Source of the DNA: Anaerolineaceae bacterium UBA5404
GTDB taxonomy: Bacteria > Chloroflexota > Anaerolineae > Anaerolineales > Anaerolineaceae
Reading direction: 5' to 3'
DNA length: 64,000 bases
Assembly (NCBI GenBank): GCA_002409625.1
Contig: DHNY01000004.1
Span: 4,207-68,206 of the forward strand
Shown: in pieces, positions 52,081 to 61,500 of the stretch
Numbering within the stretch: the stretch's first letter is position 1
Layout: each line of letters starts with the position of its first letter
Position numbers and translations under genes: made by a program
The notes under the pieces: model-generated
What the model was told of the DNA's origin: nothing
Databases searched by the model: none
The model's input: only the letters and a program-made list of their open reading frames with translations

Positions 52081-53360
52081 AGAATCTCCTGTATGGGGTA
52101 AATACCTGAAAAACAGCGGTCGCAATAGTCTGTGCCCTGGCAAGCGTCTTTGAGCCCTTCAAGGGTTAGAAAATGAAGGGAGTCGGCACCAATAGTTTTG
52201 CGGATTTCTTCAAGGTCTCGGTCGTGCGCAATCAGCTTTGAAGCATCCGGCATATCCAGCGAGAGGTCGCAACTGTGCCTGACCATTGGCGCGGCGATGC
52301 GAACATGCACTTCAATGGCGCCAGCCTCGCGCAGCATTTCAATAGTGCGTTTTGAGGTGGAACCGCGCACGATAGAGTCATCCACCAGAACCACGCGTTT
52401 GCCTTTGAGCACTTCTTTGATGGGGTTAAGTTTGATGAAAATGTCTTTGGTGCGCGTTTTTTCATCAGGGTTGATGAATGTGCGCCCAATATATCGGTTT
52501 TTGATGATGCCGTCTTTATAAGGAATTTTGGAAGCCTCTGCGTAACCGATGGCGGCAATCAAACCGCTGTCGGGCGCGCCCATCACAATATCTGCCTCGG
52601 TGGGATGCTCGTGGAAGAGGTTTTTGCCCATATTGCTGCGCGCGTTATAGATGGAAACCTGATCAAAATAGCTGTCCGGTCGGGCGATGTAGATGTATTC
52701 AAAGAGGCATTTTTTCTTTTGCAGGCGGTTGTTGTAAAGGTGAAACTCAAGCTGATTGTCTTTAATAACCACCAATTCGCCGGGTTCCAGGTCTTTGATG
52801 AAGGTGGCTCCGGTGGAATCCAACGCGCAGGTCTCGGAGGCTATGATATAGCCGTCATCCAGCTTACCCACGCAGATTGGCTTAAGTCCAAGCGGGTCAC
52901 GGAAGCCGATCATCTTGTAACGGTCAAGGTAAATGCCGGCAAAAGCGCCATGCAAGGTGTTTAGATAGGATTTGGCACTGACCAGCGCGCCGCTTAAATT
53001 GAGGGTGAGCGGATAGAGGTTGAAATCCCGGTTTAAGATGTTTCCATCCACAGAGATAAGGCAATTCACACCACGAATGGTGAATTCTTTGGGAAGAATA
53101 GGCTGGTGGGTATCATAATTCTTATACTCACCGTATTTTACATGTCCCAAACCGCGATCACCCGGCAATGAAATGGTACCATCGTCCGGAAAAACGCCTT
53201 GGATCAAGCCGGTGCCCTTTTTGACGACCACTTTGTTGTAATCCAGCATCGCAATGCCAGTGTTTACCTGCCCACGATGTTGCAAAGCGTAAAGGCCATA
53301 AAGCAAAAGGTTCGAAGCGCTTTGATTGCCAGGGGTAACAACGCCAACAATGCCACTCAT
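52077..53360 (-). CDS. purF: PurF-type amidophosphoribosyltransferase with a degenerate glutaminase domain
   Basis: Normal PurF moves ammonia from glutamine to PRPP. This 427-residue protein starts MSGIVGVVTPG where the family has MCGIxG, so the N-terminal nucleophile Cys is Ser. HRGQVNTGIAM replaces HRGQESAGI, GHVKYGEYKNY replaces GHVRYST, and SVDGNILN replaces the HNGN motif, losing the oxyanion-hole Asn. The phosphoribosyltransferase half is intact: YIARPDSYFDQVSIYNAR, IKNRYIGRTFINPDEKTR and VVLVDDSIVRGSTSKRTIE. Cysteines for an iron-sulphur cluster are partly kept (RHSC and CDRCF). It is the only purF in this operon. Confidence 0.93.
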   Translation of the reverse strand: MSGIVGVVTPGNQSASNLLLYGLYALQHRGQVNTGIAMLDYNKVVVKKGTGLIQGVFPDDGTISLPGDRGLGHVKYGEYKNYDTHQPILPKEFTIRGVNCLISVDGNILNRDFNLYPLTLNLSGALVSAKSYLNTLHGAFAGIYLDRYKMIGFRDPLGLKPICVGKLDDGYIIASETCALDSTGATFIKDLEPGELVVIKDNQLEFHLYNNRLQKKKCLFEYIYIARPDSYFDQVSIYNARSNMGKNLFHEHPTEADIVMGAPDSGLIAAIGYAEASKIPYKDGIIKNRYIGRTFINPDEKTRTKDIFIKLNPIKEVLKGKRVVLVDDSIVRGSTSKRTIEMLREAGAIEVHVRIAAPMVRHSCDLSLDMPDASKLIAHDRDLEEIRKTIGADSLHFLTLEGLKDACQGTDYCDRCFSGIYPIQEIL

Positions 53361-53840
53361 TTATTGCAAGCTCCTGTCTTGTTTTTCAACATCCTCGGTG
53401 AGTTCTTTTTTGTAAGCCTTGAGTTTTTGGCTGAGGTCTGCCTGACCTATTGCCAAAATCTGACAAGCCAATATGGCGGCGTTATCGCCAGCATCTACCG
53501 CAACAGTGGCGACTGGTACGCCTTTGGGCATCTGCACGATTGAAAGCAGGGAGTCCATGCCCAGAAATGCCGAGCCTTTGATAGGCACGCCAATGACCGG
53601 CAATGTGGTCATGCCGGCAATGACTCCCGGTAGGTGCGCGGCTTTACCAGCCATCGCGATAACGACCTTGACGTCTTCTTTTTCGAAGTTATCAACACAT
53701 TCCACCAACATATCCAGCGCGCGATGCGCGGAAATGACACGGGTGAAGTAAGAAACGCCAAATTTATCCAGCATCTCCATTGCTTTTTCAGCAATTGCGA
53801 GATCTGATTTGCTTCCCATAATCAAGGCTACTTTCATCAT
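53361..53840 (-). CDS. purE: N5-carboxyaminoimidazole ribonucleotide mutase (class I PurE)
   Basis: This 159-residue protein rearranges N5-CAIR to CAIR. ALIMGSKSDLAIAEKAMEM, then TRVISAHRALDMLVE (family usually SAHRTP) and AMAGKAAHLPGVIAGMTTLP, DSLLSIVQMPKGVPVATVAV. The sequence is class I, so a PurK would be expected elsewhere; none is in this window. Two ATGs in a row follow a GGAGG; the second (53837) has better spacing. It abuts purF directly. Confidence 0.95.
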   Translation of the reverse strand: MMKVALIMGSKSDLAIAEKAMEMLDKFGVSYFTRVISAHRALDMLVECVDNFEKEDVKVVIAMAGKAAHLPGVIAGMTTLPVIGVPIKGSAFLGMDSLLSIVQMPKGVPVATVAVDAGDNAAILACQILAIGQADLSQKLKAYKKELTEDVEKQDRSLQ

Positions 53841-53846
53841 TCCTCC

Positions 53847-56800
53847 TTAACAAAAGCTTTCTGCCAGCACCTCGAAGTGCTTGGGCAGGGCGCTAATGGC
53901 AATGTTTTGATAAAGTCCAGGGCGCATGCGGTCAATGAGCGTGCGCGTTCCAAAAACATGCCCACATTTTGAGGCGATACTGTCAACGCCACAATCTGAG
54001 GGCAGGTGTGAAATCGTGTTCATGGCAATGATATCAACCTTTTGCGAAAGTCGGGCTAAGTCGTGGCAATGGATGGTCATTTGTCTGCCGCTAACGGGCG
54101 CGGTGTAATGGGAGTGGCTTGCCTCGCTCAGGTAACTGTTTTTGATGATGCTTACATCTTGCATAAAGTGGGTGTATTTATCCAGCTTGTTTGCGGTGAA
54201 GTAAAAATCATCTTTGATGTCGCCAAAGTAGCCGGCGTCCACCAATGCTGCCATACCGGCGCCGATGCCCAGGATAAAACCCTGGCGTGCTTTGAGGGCT
54301 TCGAGTGCTTTGACGATGCGCTCATCTTCAAGCACGGCACTTAAGGCGCCAGCGCAGTTTTTGATTGTTGAACCAAAATAATCACCGTGCGGAAGGGCGA
54401 AAATGCCCACTTCGCTGATTTTGTCGGCAAGTCGTCCGATGCTTGTTTGCCAGGCTTGGTGGTCGCGTGTGTGGATGATTTCCTGGCTGACGGTGAAACC
54501 TACTGCCTCAAAAGCTTTTTGCAGGTCATATTCGCCGGTCGCGCCATCCAAAACCGGGATGAGCACCTTTTTGTTGCTTAGTTGCAAGGGTTTTAACTCA
54601 CGTTCTTCAAATGGGGCTAAGGCTATGGTTTGGCTTTCCAGGATGTCTCCGTAAAGCGTCTCATAAGCCTCTTTTCTGGGGCTGACCAAAGCCTGAGGAT
54701 CAGGCATTTCCGTTGTACTGCCAATTTCTTCAAACAAGGCGGGGTCAATGGCAAGGTCCGCGTCAACTTCAAAAAGGATGTTTGCCGGGCTAAAGCCATC
54801 ACCTGTTTCTGACTTCAAATTGGCGATCAAGCCATTGCCCAATGCCATATCCTCAAGCGTAAATCGGATGCCATGTTCACTGACCGCCGAGGCAGCCAAA
54901 ACCTTTCCATCAGCGTGCAACTCAGCAAAAGCCGCCATCACCCTGTGGAACTGCTCAAAATCGATCAAACCGTGTTCATCGTGGTTGATGCGGGTGATGA
55001 GGATTTTTGAGCCGGCTTGTTTGAACTCGCGCGAAACAACTTTGCGGCTGTCCACGGTGTTGACCGCGAAACTTACCAGGGTTGGGGGCACATCGATGCC
55101 ATGCCAGGAGCCGCTCATCGAGTCCTTGCCACCAATCGCGGGAATATTGAGGTTCTTCATGACTTCAAAAGCACCTAAAAGCGCCATAAAAGGCAATCCC
55201 ATGCGCTCTGGATCATCTTTGATGCTGGGGAAGAACTCTTGCAAACTCAGGCGAACGTCCTGGAATTTACCGGTTAACGCGATGGTTTTGACCAGGGATT
55301 GCAAGACGGCGTAATAACCGCCATGATAGGCGCACTGCCTGGCAAAGCGCGGGAAGTAAGCGTAAGTCATCACAGAAGCGGTGTGGGTGCCTTCGGATGG
55401 AAAGCGCGTAACGATGCCATCTTGAGCGCTCAAGCCAAGCTTGCCACCATATTCTGCCAAGACCGCGTTGCGCCCCAAAGTGGAGTCAAAATGTTGCGAA
55501 AGCGTTTTGCCCAGGCTACGGTTGAGTTCCCTTAGGGTTGCCTGGTCTTCAAGGCTTTGATGCTCGCTGTTGACTGTTACATCAGCCTGTTTTGTAGCGC
55601 CATTGGAGTTGAGCAAGTCGCGGCTGAGGTCAACAATGGTTTTGCCGTGCCAGTGCATGCGCATGCGCTGGCTATCAGTCACCTGGGCAACCTGGGCGTA
55701 GGGCAGGTCTTCAGCTTCACAAAGCTGGATGAAAGCAGGTAAGTCATCGGGGGCAATCACAACCGCCATGCGCTCCTGCGATTCTGAAAGCGCAATCTCG
55801 TAGCCGTTTAAGCCAGGGTATTTGGTGTGAACCGCATTGAGGTCGATGTCCAAGCCGTCGGCGAGTTCGCCAATAGCCACAGATACACCACCCGCGCCAA
55901 AGTCATTGCACTTTTTAATCAATTTGCTGACTTCGGGATTTTTGAAGAGGCGGATGATTTTACGCTCGGCAAAGGGGTTGCCGCGTTGCACTTCTGCGCC
56001 GGCTTTGGTGACCGATTTTTTGGTTTGCACCGATGATGAGCCAACCGCGGCGCCTAAACCATCGCGACCGGTTGGCGCGCCCAAAAGCAAAATGATATCG
56101 CCCTGCGCGGCTTCTTCACGGCGAACTTGCGCTTTTGGCACTGCGGCAACCAGCGCGCCGAGTTCCATTCTCTTGGCGAGGAATCCTTCGTCATAATATT
56201 CTTTTACAATGCCCACCGGCGCGCCAATTTGATTGGCATAATCCGAAAAGCCTTGCATGGCACGCGTGGCAATATAGCGTTGCGGCAGTTTGCCCTCCAG
56301 GGTGTTTTCGAATGGGCTAAGCGGGTTAGCCGAACCCACGATACGAATGCCTTGAATAACCTCAGCGCGACCAGAGAGCGGATCACGAATACAACCGCCG
56401 ATGCAGGTGTGCGCGCCACCGTAAGGTTCAATTTCTGTGGGGTGGTTGTGGGTTTCGTTTTTGAACATATGGAGCCAGGTTTGGGTCTCACCGTTCACTT
56501 CGATATCCAGCTCCACCGAACAGGCATTGATTTCTGTGCTGTCTTCAAGGTCATTCAGCAAGCCTTTTTTTCTCAATTCTTTGGCGTTGATGGTTGCCAG
56601 ATCCATTAAGGAAACCGGTTTGGCTTGCTTGCCTTCGTAAACATAGTCACGGGATTGCAAATAGCTTTGGTAGCTTTTTTGGATGGGTTCCTGATACGTG
56701 CCGGGCAGGATGCTGGTGTTTTGCAGGTTGGTCAAAAAAGTTGTGTGCCGGCAATGGTCTGACCAGTAGGTGTCCAGGATTTTTATTTCACAAAAGCGCG

Positions 56801-57377
56801 GATCACGCCCTTCTTTTTGAAAATGGTTTTGGATAACCTGCAGGTCGTCCACATCCAAGCCAACGCCTCGTTCTTGCTTGAAGCTTAGAAGTTCGGCGGT
56901 GGACCAATCCTTGAATCCCTCAACGCTCTCATGTTGGCTTTCATCAGAGATTTCATAGTCAAAATGAATAGCCTCTGGTGTGGTTTCTTCTTGCACCAAG
57001 TCATTGATCAGGTAAGCTTTGATGGTTTGTAAATCAGCGGGTTTTGCCAGGTCAAAGCGGTAACCTTTGAAGTAGCGCAAATCTGTTTCAAGTCCCAAAA
57101 AGGCTTTTAAGTAGCGCAGGGTTTGGTCCTGAACCTGATTGTATTGGCCATCTTTATCCTTGATGAACAGGAGGTCCTTGGGTAGGTAGTCAAGCAGTTC
57201 GCCATAGCGCGGGTCAAAAAGGTGTTGAATGATTTCCGCGCGATGTGCTTGATCTTTGAATTGGTAGACGTGGTAGATTTCAACACGACTGCAATCGATC
57301 TTTAAAAAGTTTTGGATTTCTTGCAAGATAGTAAAAGCCTCTTGGTCTTGGGCTGGAAATTTTTTGTAGATAATCAT
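53847..57377 (-). CDS. purL: Single-chain FGAM synthase (PurL) with a degenerate C-terminal glutaminase domain
   Basis: The 1176-residue protein is of the long PurL type. The synthetase core is intact: DTYWSDHCRHTTF, FKNETHNHPTEIEPYGGAH, NDFGAGGVSVAIGELADGL, ALSESQERMAVVI and NIPAIGGKDSMSGSWHG. The C-terminal part (from ~930, KKVLIPVLDGATGEYDLQKA) corresponds to a GATase1 domain, but the nucleophile motif GICNGFQ is GIGAGMAAL, with Gly at 54261-54263. The PGGFSxGD motif is ALPHGDYFG, and no HPE motif follows. It therefore probably cannot use glutamine itself. Confidence 0.93.
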   Translation of the reverse strand: MIIYKKFPAQDQEAFTILQEIQNFLKIDCSRVEIYHVYQFKDQAHRAEIIQHLFDPRYGELLDYLPKDLLFIKDKDGQYNQVQDQTLRYLKAFLGLETDLRYFKGYRFDLAKPADLQTIKAYLINDLVQEETTPEAIHFDYEISDESQHESVEGFKDWSTAELLSFKQERGVGLDVDDLQVIQNHFQKEGRDPRFCEIKILDTYWSDHCRHTTFLTNLQNTSILPGTYQEPIQKSYQSYLQSRDYVYEGKQAKPVSLMDLATINAKELRKKGLLNDLEDSTEINACSVELDIEVNGETQTWLHMFKNETHNHPTEIEPYGGAHTCIGGCIRDPLSGRAEVIQGIRIVGSANPLSPFENTLEGKLPQRYIATRAMQGFSDYANQIGAPVGIVKEYYDEGFLAKRMELGALVAAVPKAQVRREEAAQGDIILLLGAPTGRDGLGAAVGSSSVQTKKSVTKAGAEVQRGNPFAERKIIRLFKNPEVSKLIKKCNDFGAGGVSVAIGELADGLDIDLNAVHTKYPGLNGYEIALSESQERMAVVIAPDDLPAFIQLCEAEDLPYAQVAQVTDSQRMRMHWHGKTIVDLSRDLLNSNGATKQADVTVNSEHQSLEDQATLRELNRSLGKTLSQHFDSTLGRNAVLAEYGGKLGLSAQDGIVTRFPSEGTHTASVMTYAYFPRFARQCAYHGGYYAVLQSLVKTIALTGKFQDVRLSLQEFFPSIKDDPERMGLPFMALLGAFEVMKNLNIPAIGGKDSMSGSWHGIDVPPTLVSFAVNTVDSRKVVSREFKQAGSKILITRINHDEHGLIDFEQFHRVMAAFAELHADGKVLAASAVSEHGIRFTLEDMALGNGLIANLKSETGDGFSPANILFEVDADLAIDPALFEEIGSTTEMPDPQALVSPRKEAYETLYGDILESQTIALAPFEERELKPLQLSNKKVLIPVLDGATGEYDLQKAFEAVGFTVSQEIIHTRDHQAWQTSIGRLADKISEVGIFALPHGDYFGSTIKNCAGALSAVLEDERIVKALEALKARQGFILGIGAGMAALVDAGYFGDIKDDFYFTANKLDKYTHFMQDVSIIKNSYLSEASHSHYTAPVSGRQMTIHCHDLARLSQKVDIIAMNTISHLPSDCGVDSIASKCGHVFGTRTLIDRMRPGLYQNIAISALPKHFEVLAESFC

Positions 57378-57383
57378 AAATGC

Positions 57384-58067
57384 TTAGTCCTTGAGAATAA
57401 GTTCAGCGAGTGTGTTGGGTTCCATTTTTTTGCCATCAAGGTAGACGCGCATGCTGCCAGGCGAAATTTCGTCCATGAGCACAATGCGTCCATCTGGCGC
57501 TTTGCCAAATTCGAGCTTGAGGTCAATGAGTTGCACGCCACGGTTTGCAAGAAAGTCGGTGAGTCGCGCGGCAATTTTTTTGGTTTGTGAAACCAGGGTG
57601 TCATACTGTGTTGCATCTAAAATGCCCAGGGCGATTAGAGCCTCTTTGGTAATGAGCGGGTCCTGGCGTTGATCGTCTTTGATGGTGAATTCGACATAGT
57701 TATCCAGCGGCATCATTTCGGTGGCATAAGCGCCATAGCGGCGGATAAAAGAGCCTACCGCAAAATGGCGAAAGATGACTTCAAGCCCATGCCCAAAAGG
57801 CTGGCACTTGAGAACAATCATTTCTGCTTTTTCAATGTCGGCACTAACTCTGTGGGTGGGTATCTGGTGGGCTTCCAATAGTTGGTAAAGCTTTTCTGTA
57901 ACTTTCAGATTGCTTTGTCCCATGCCTTGAATGCTAAGCCCAACCTGGTTTTCTCCGGGATCAAAAACACCGTCCTTGCCGGTCATGTCATCTTTGAATT
58001 TGAGCAAGACCTCCGTTTCGTTGAGCTCGTAAACGTCCTTGGTTTTACCTTTATAAAGAAGTTTCAC
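57384..58067 (-). CDS. purC: SAICAR synthetase
   Basis: It joins CAIR and aspartate with ATP. The protein is 227 residues from GTG 58067, chosen for GGAGG five bases upstream; a longer frame to 58094 would start inside the promoter. LLYKGKTKDVYELNETEVLL, GVFDPGENQVGLSIQGMGQS, VLKCQPFGHGLEVIFRHFAV and the metal-site motif LVLMDEISPGSMRV-like (IVLMDEISPGSMRVYLDGKK) are clear. First gene of the purC-L-E-F-M-N-H-D operon. Confidence 0.97.
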   Translation of the reverse strand: MKLLYKGKTKDVYELNETEVLLKFKDDMTGKDGVFDPGENQVGLSIQGMGQSNLKVTEKLYQLLEAHQIPTHRVSADIEKAEMIVLKCQPFGHGLEVIFRHFAVGSFIRRYGAYATEMMPLDNYVEFTIKDDQRQDPLITKEALIALGILDATQYDTLVSQTKKIAARLTDFLANRGVQLIDLKLEFGKAPDGRIVLMDEISPGSMRVYLDGKKMEPNTLAELILKD

Positions 58068-58093
58068 AATGCCTCCATCCCAAAAATTCCGCA

Positions 58094-58099
58094 ATTATA
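58094..58099 (-). promoter_or_regulatory. -10 element of the purine operon
   Basis: TATAAT on the minus strand, 27 bases before the purC GTG. The leader is only about 20 bases, too short for a purine riboswitch. No good -35 box. Confidence 0.5.
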
Positions 58100-58335
58100 A
58101 GTGTACTTGATTAAATCGTTTTTTCGTGCAAATTGCTCAGGAATAATGGATGATTTTTTGAAGCCCGGCGCCCGTTCTGACATGAGCAAAAAAAGTTACG
58201 TAATAAGCTGGCAGCGGTGTGAGCGCCATGCAAGATTGCGGTGATTGTAATCAAGCATCAAATCCAAAAGGCTAAAATTAACGCATCCTTTATGTACCCT
58301 ATTCTTCATGCTGATTTATTACTAAAATAGCGATA

Positions 58336-58349
58336 TGACTATGCAGTCA
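58336..58349. promoter_or_regulatory. Palindromic operator site 1
   Basis: TGACTATGCAGTCA, a perfect 5-bp inverted repeat with a 4-base spacer; preceded by GCGATA as at site 2. Confidence 0.6.
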
Positions 58350-58366
58350 CTTGCGATAATGCGATA

Positions 58367-58380
58367 TGACTGAGCGGTCA
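58367..58380. promoter_or_regulatory. Palindromic operator site 2
   Basis: TGACTGAGCGGTCA, same half-sites as site 1 with one change, 31 bases downstream (about three helical turns). The preceding GCGATA is also shared. Confidence 0.6.
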
Positions 58381-58394
58381 TCCAATAATAGCGC

Positions 58395-58425
58395 TTGGCA
58401 TGGATTATTAAAAATGAGCTAAAAT
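58395..58425 (+). promoter_or_regulatory. Putative promoter of the giant surface protein
   Basis: TTGGCA (58395-58400) and TAAAAT (58420-58425) with a 19-base spacer, between operator sites 2 and 3. Confidence 0.45.
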
Positions 58426-58431
58426 AAGCTG

Positions 58432-58445
58432 TGACCAATCAGTCA
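58432..58445. promoter_or_regulatory. Palindromic operator site 3
   Basis: TGACCAATCAGTCA, third copy of the TGACY-N4-RGTCA site, placed just after the -10 box, where bound protein would block transcription. Confidence 0.6.
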
Positions 58446-58562
58446 CATCTGTTTTTTGATCCTTTTACCTCTAAAAAATCGAAAAAAGGAAGAAAAAACA
58501 AAACAAATCGGTGCAATGTGCTCTAAACAAACAATTTTTAGCAAATGCCCTGGGAGGGTGAA

Positions 58563-61500
58563 ATGAATAAGTCAAGTCGTCTGATTATCAATGTATTAGT
58601 TTTGATGCTCCTCTTGTTGAACCCATTGTCTAGCTTCGCGGCTACTGCTGTTGAAGCGCAGTCCATTGGGAGTGAAAAATCTTTGGCAACAGTAGACCTT
58701 ACTGCCAACATTAAATGGCAGGGCGGTCCAGAACAAAAGCCAACCTTATGGCTTTTGTTGAATCGCAAAATAGACGGGAACGTTGAAGAAGTCCCAGGTA
58801 TTTTGCCAAAGGAAGTGAGTTCGGTAACAGGACCTGTAACATGGTACGGTTTACCGAAATATGCCTCAAGCGGTACCGAAATTGACTACCGTGTGAGTCA
58901 AGGCTTATGGGATGCGATAAGGCAAAAGTTTACTGAAATCGAACCTCAAGGATATCAGGCTTTCTTAAGCCCGAATGGTTTAACCATAACCAACATCTAT
59001 ATTGAGCGCGAGATCATTTTGCCTGTAGAGACCGATGAACCGGTTTTGGAACCTGTTATTAAAGAAACCGAACCACCGGCATCCACACCTGAGCCACCTG
59101 AAGATCTCTCAGAGCCAGTAGAGCAGCCTGAAGAGCCCATCGATTTGGAAGATCCCATTGAGCCTCCAGTTGAACCAATCGAAGCGCCTATCGAGTTGGA
59201 TGATCCAATTGAACTTCCTATTGAAGTAACAAAACCGCCAGCTCTGGAAACACCCGAGCCTGTTGACCCTCCGGTTATTACCCCAGAGCCAACGCCACCC
59301 GCGGAAGAAACGCCTCTTCCTAAATCAATTACTGTGAGCATTAGCTGGCAGGGCGGTAAAACCCCAAGGCCGGCTTTTTGGCTTAAGTTACAAGAAATTG
59401 ATCTTGACGGCAACAAGTCTGATGTTGCAGGCACCGAGCCCATCAAGGCAAATTTTGCCAGCCAGATCACTTGGGCTAATGTCGAATCCTACAATGTTGA
59501 TTCCAGCTACACCGTGGCTATTGTTGACCAAACCGGACAGGCTACCAGTATCCCTGGTTATACCAGCCACATTGATGGGCTGAGCCTTACCAACATCTGG
59601 CAAGAGCAAAGCGCCAACGATGTCGTTGCCAAGGTTGAATGGCTTTATAGCCTGGAACCCAAAGAGGCAATCGGCTGGAACGAAATTGTAGATTTCGAAA
59701 TCCCCAGCGTTTGGCTTAGACTCTATCGCCAATCCGGCGCGCATGAAGTGCCTGTGGCTTTGCTGAGCACCGAGCTCAAAGAGCTTGCCAATGGCGCGAC
59801 CACTGCTGTTTGGGCGGATATGCCCAAAACCAACAGCATGGGTGTGGAATACATCTACTCTGTTAAGCAGGTTGATGCCAACGGTGCTGATTTTAGCCAC
59901 GAACTTTTCAATAAAGTTGAAAAAGGTCTCCTGGTTCAAAATATTGCCAAAGATGGCAATGGATTAAGAGATATTATTGACCCACCCGCACCGATCCATA
60001 CTTATAACTTTATGGTGGATGGTACGGTTGTCGATACCCAAATGGTCAAATATGGCGAATTTTTGACCGAACCGACCGTTCCGGTTAAAGAAGGCCAGAA
60101 ATTCACCGGTTGGTATGTCAATGGCGTCAAGATTGACTTCACCCAGCCTGTTACCGTTTCAGGAACAGATACGGTGGAAGCCATCGCGCAATTCGCACCG
60201 GCGCTGTATGTCTTCTTTATGGACGGTGTCGGCACTAATGCCCGTGTTATCGTCACCAAAGAGGGCATAACAGACGGTACGGTTTCAACCACGGACGTCA
60301 AGCCCAATCTGGGCTCTACCCAGGGTGTAACCGGATGGTATCGCGACAAAGCCCTGACTGACGGTCCGGTTGGCGACACCTTTACCATTGGTTCCACCAA
60401 CCAGGTTTTGTGGCCCAAGATCGAAACCGGTGCTTACCTGACCTTTGAGTCGGGTGATAACGCCACCTATATCGAGCCTCAATTCGTGGCTCCGGGTGCG
60501 GTAACCGCTCAACCCGAACAACCCACGCGACCCGGCTATACCTTCTTGCGCTGGTCCTTGACCGCCGACGGTACCACGCCTTATACCTTTAGTGAGCCTT
60601 TGGCAACCAACACGACCGTCTATGCCTTCTGGCAAGCTGTAGATACCGGCTATACTGTAGTCTTTTGGAAGCAAACTGTCAGTGATAGTAAAGACGCTGC
60701 AGATGATGCCAAGACTTATGATTATGCTGAATCAGATAATGCTCGTACCGCATTACCCGGAACAAGTGTTTCACCTACAACCGCAGATCAGAATAAAGGT
60801 TATCCCGGCTTCCACTACAATGCCGGAAAATCTGTGGCGGTTGAAGTAAAGGGTGATGGCACTACCGTGCTCAATGTCTACTACGACCGCAACCTTTTGA
60901 CAGTAAGATTCTATAAGCGAAGCTCTTTTTTGAGTCCTTGGGAAGAATGGCAAACCATGACGGGTCTTTATGGACAGACCTTGGCGCAAAATGACTATAC
61001 CTGGCCTAATAATGAGTATTGGCAAGAATTGGGTAGTGGTTCCACACTTGGTACTGGTTTAACTTTCTTGGATGCCTTTATTTTTGACGATTTGGGTGCT
61101 ATTGCAAACCCTTATCCGAAAGATACTTTAAGGCTCGGGACTAGCAGAAATGCCAGTGGAAGTTATCAAATTCGGCATTATAAGCAGAACCTTGATGGGA
61201 ATTACCCTACTACTCCTGCGAACACATCGCCTTCTAATGGCGGATCTTTTGGGTTCACGAATAAATACACAGGCTTTACAGTAGCTTTTTACCGGATTGG
61301 CAATGGCACATGGCAACCTACATCACCAGACGGATCAACTAATTTCAATAATCATTTGGAGATTCGCCATACCCGCAACACTTACACATTGTCCTTCTAC
61401 AACTATAATGGCTATGCAAAGACTGAGCAATTCAAGTATGAAGCGCCCTTAGCGGGTCAGGAGTCTTATGAGCCCCCCAGACCATCAGGTATTCCAGCGG

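Larger units (their letters stand above)
58095..58562. other. Intergenic regulatory region between purC and the giant surface protein
   Basis: 468 bases without a gene. It contains the purC promoter on the minus strand, about 220 bases in which I see nothing, and then three palindromic operator sites and a plus-strand promoter for the surface protein. Confidence 0.7.

Noticed and set aside
54255..54270. Sequencing error as the cause of the missing PurL Cys
   Set aside because: Neighbouring glutaminase motifs (PGGFS, HPE) are also lost while the reading frame is intact, and PurF shows the same type of loss.
54748..55314. 188-codon plus-strand frame inside purL
   Set aside because: Opposite a highly conserved purL region; composition is that of a shadow frame.
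58068..58120. Purine riboswitch before purC
   Set aside because: The -10 box leaves a leader of about 20 bases, and no purine-aptamer conserved loops are seen.
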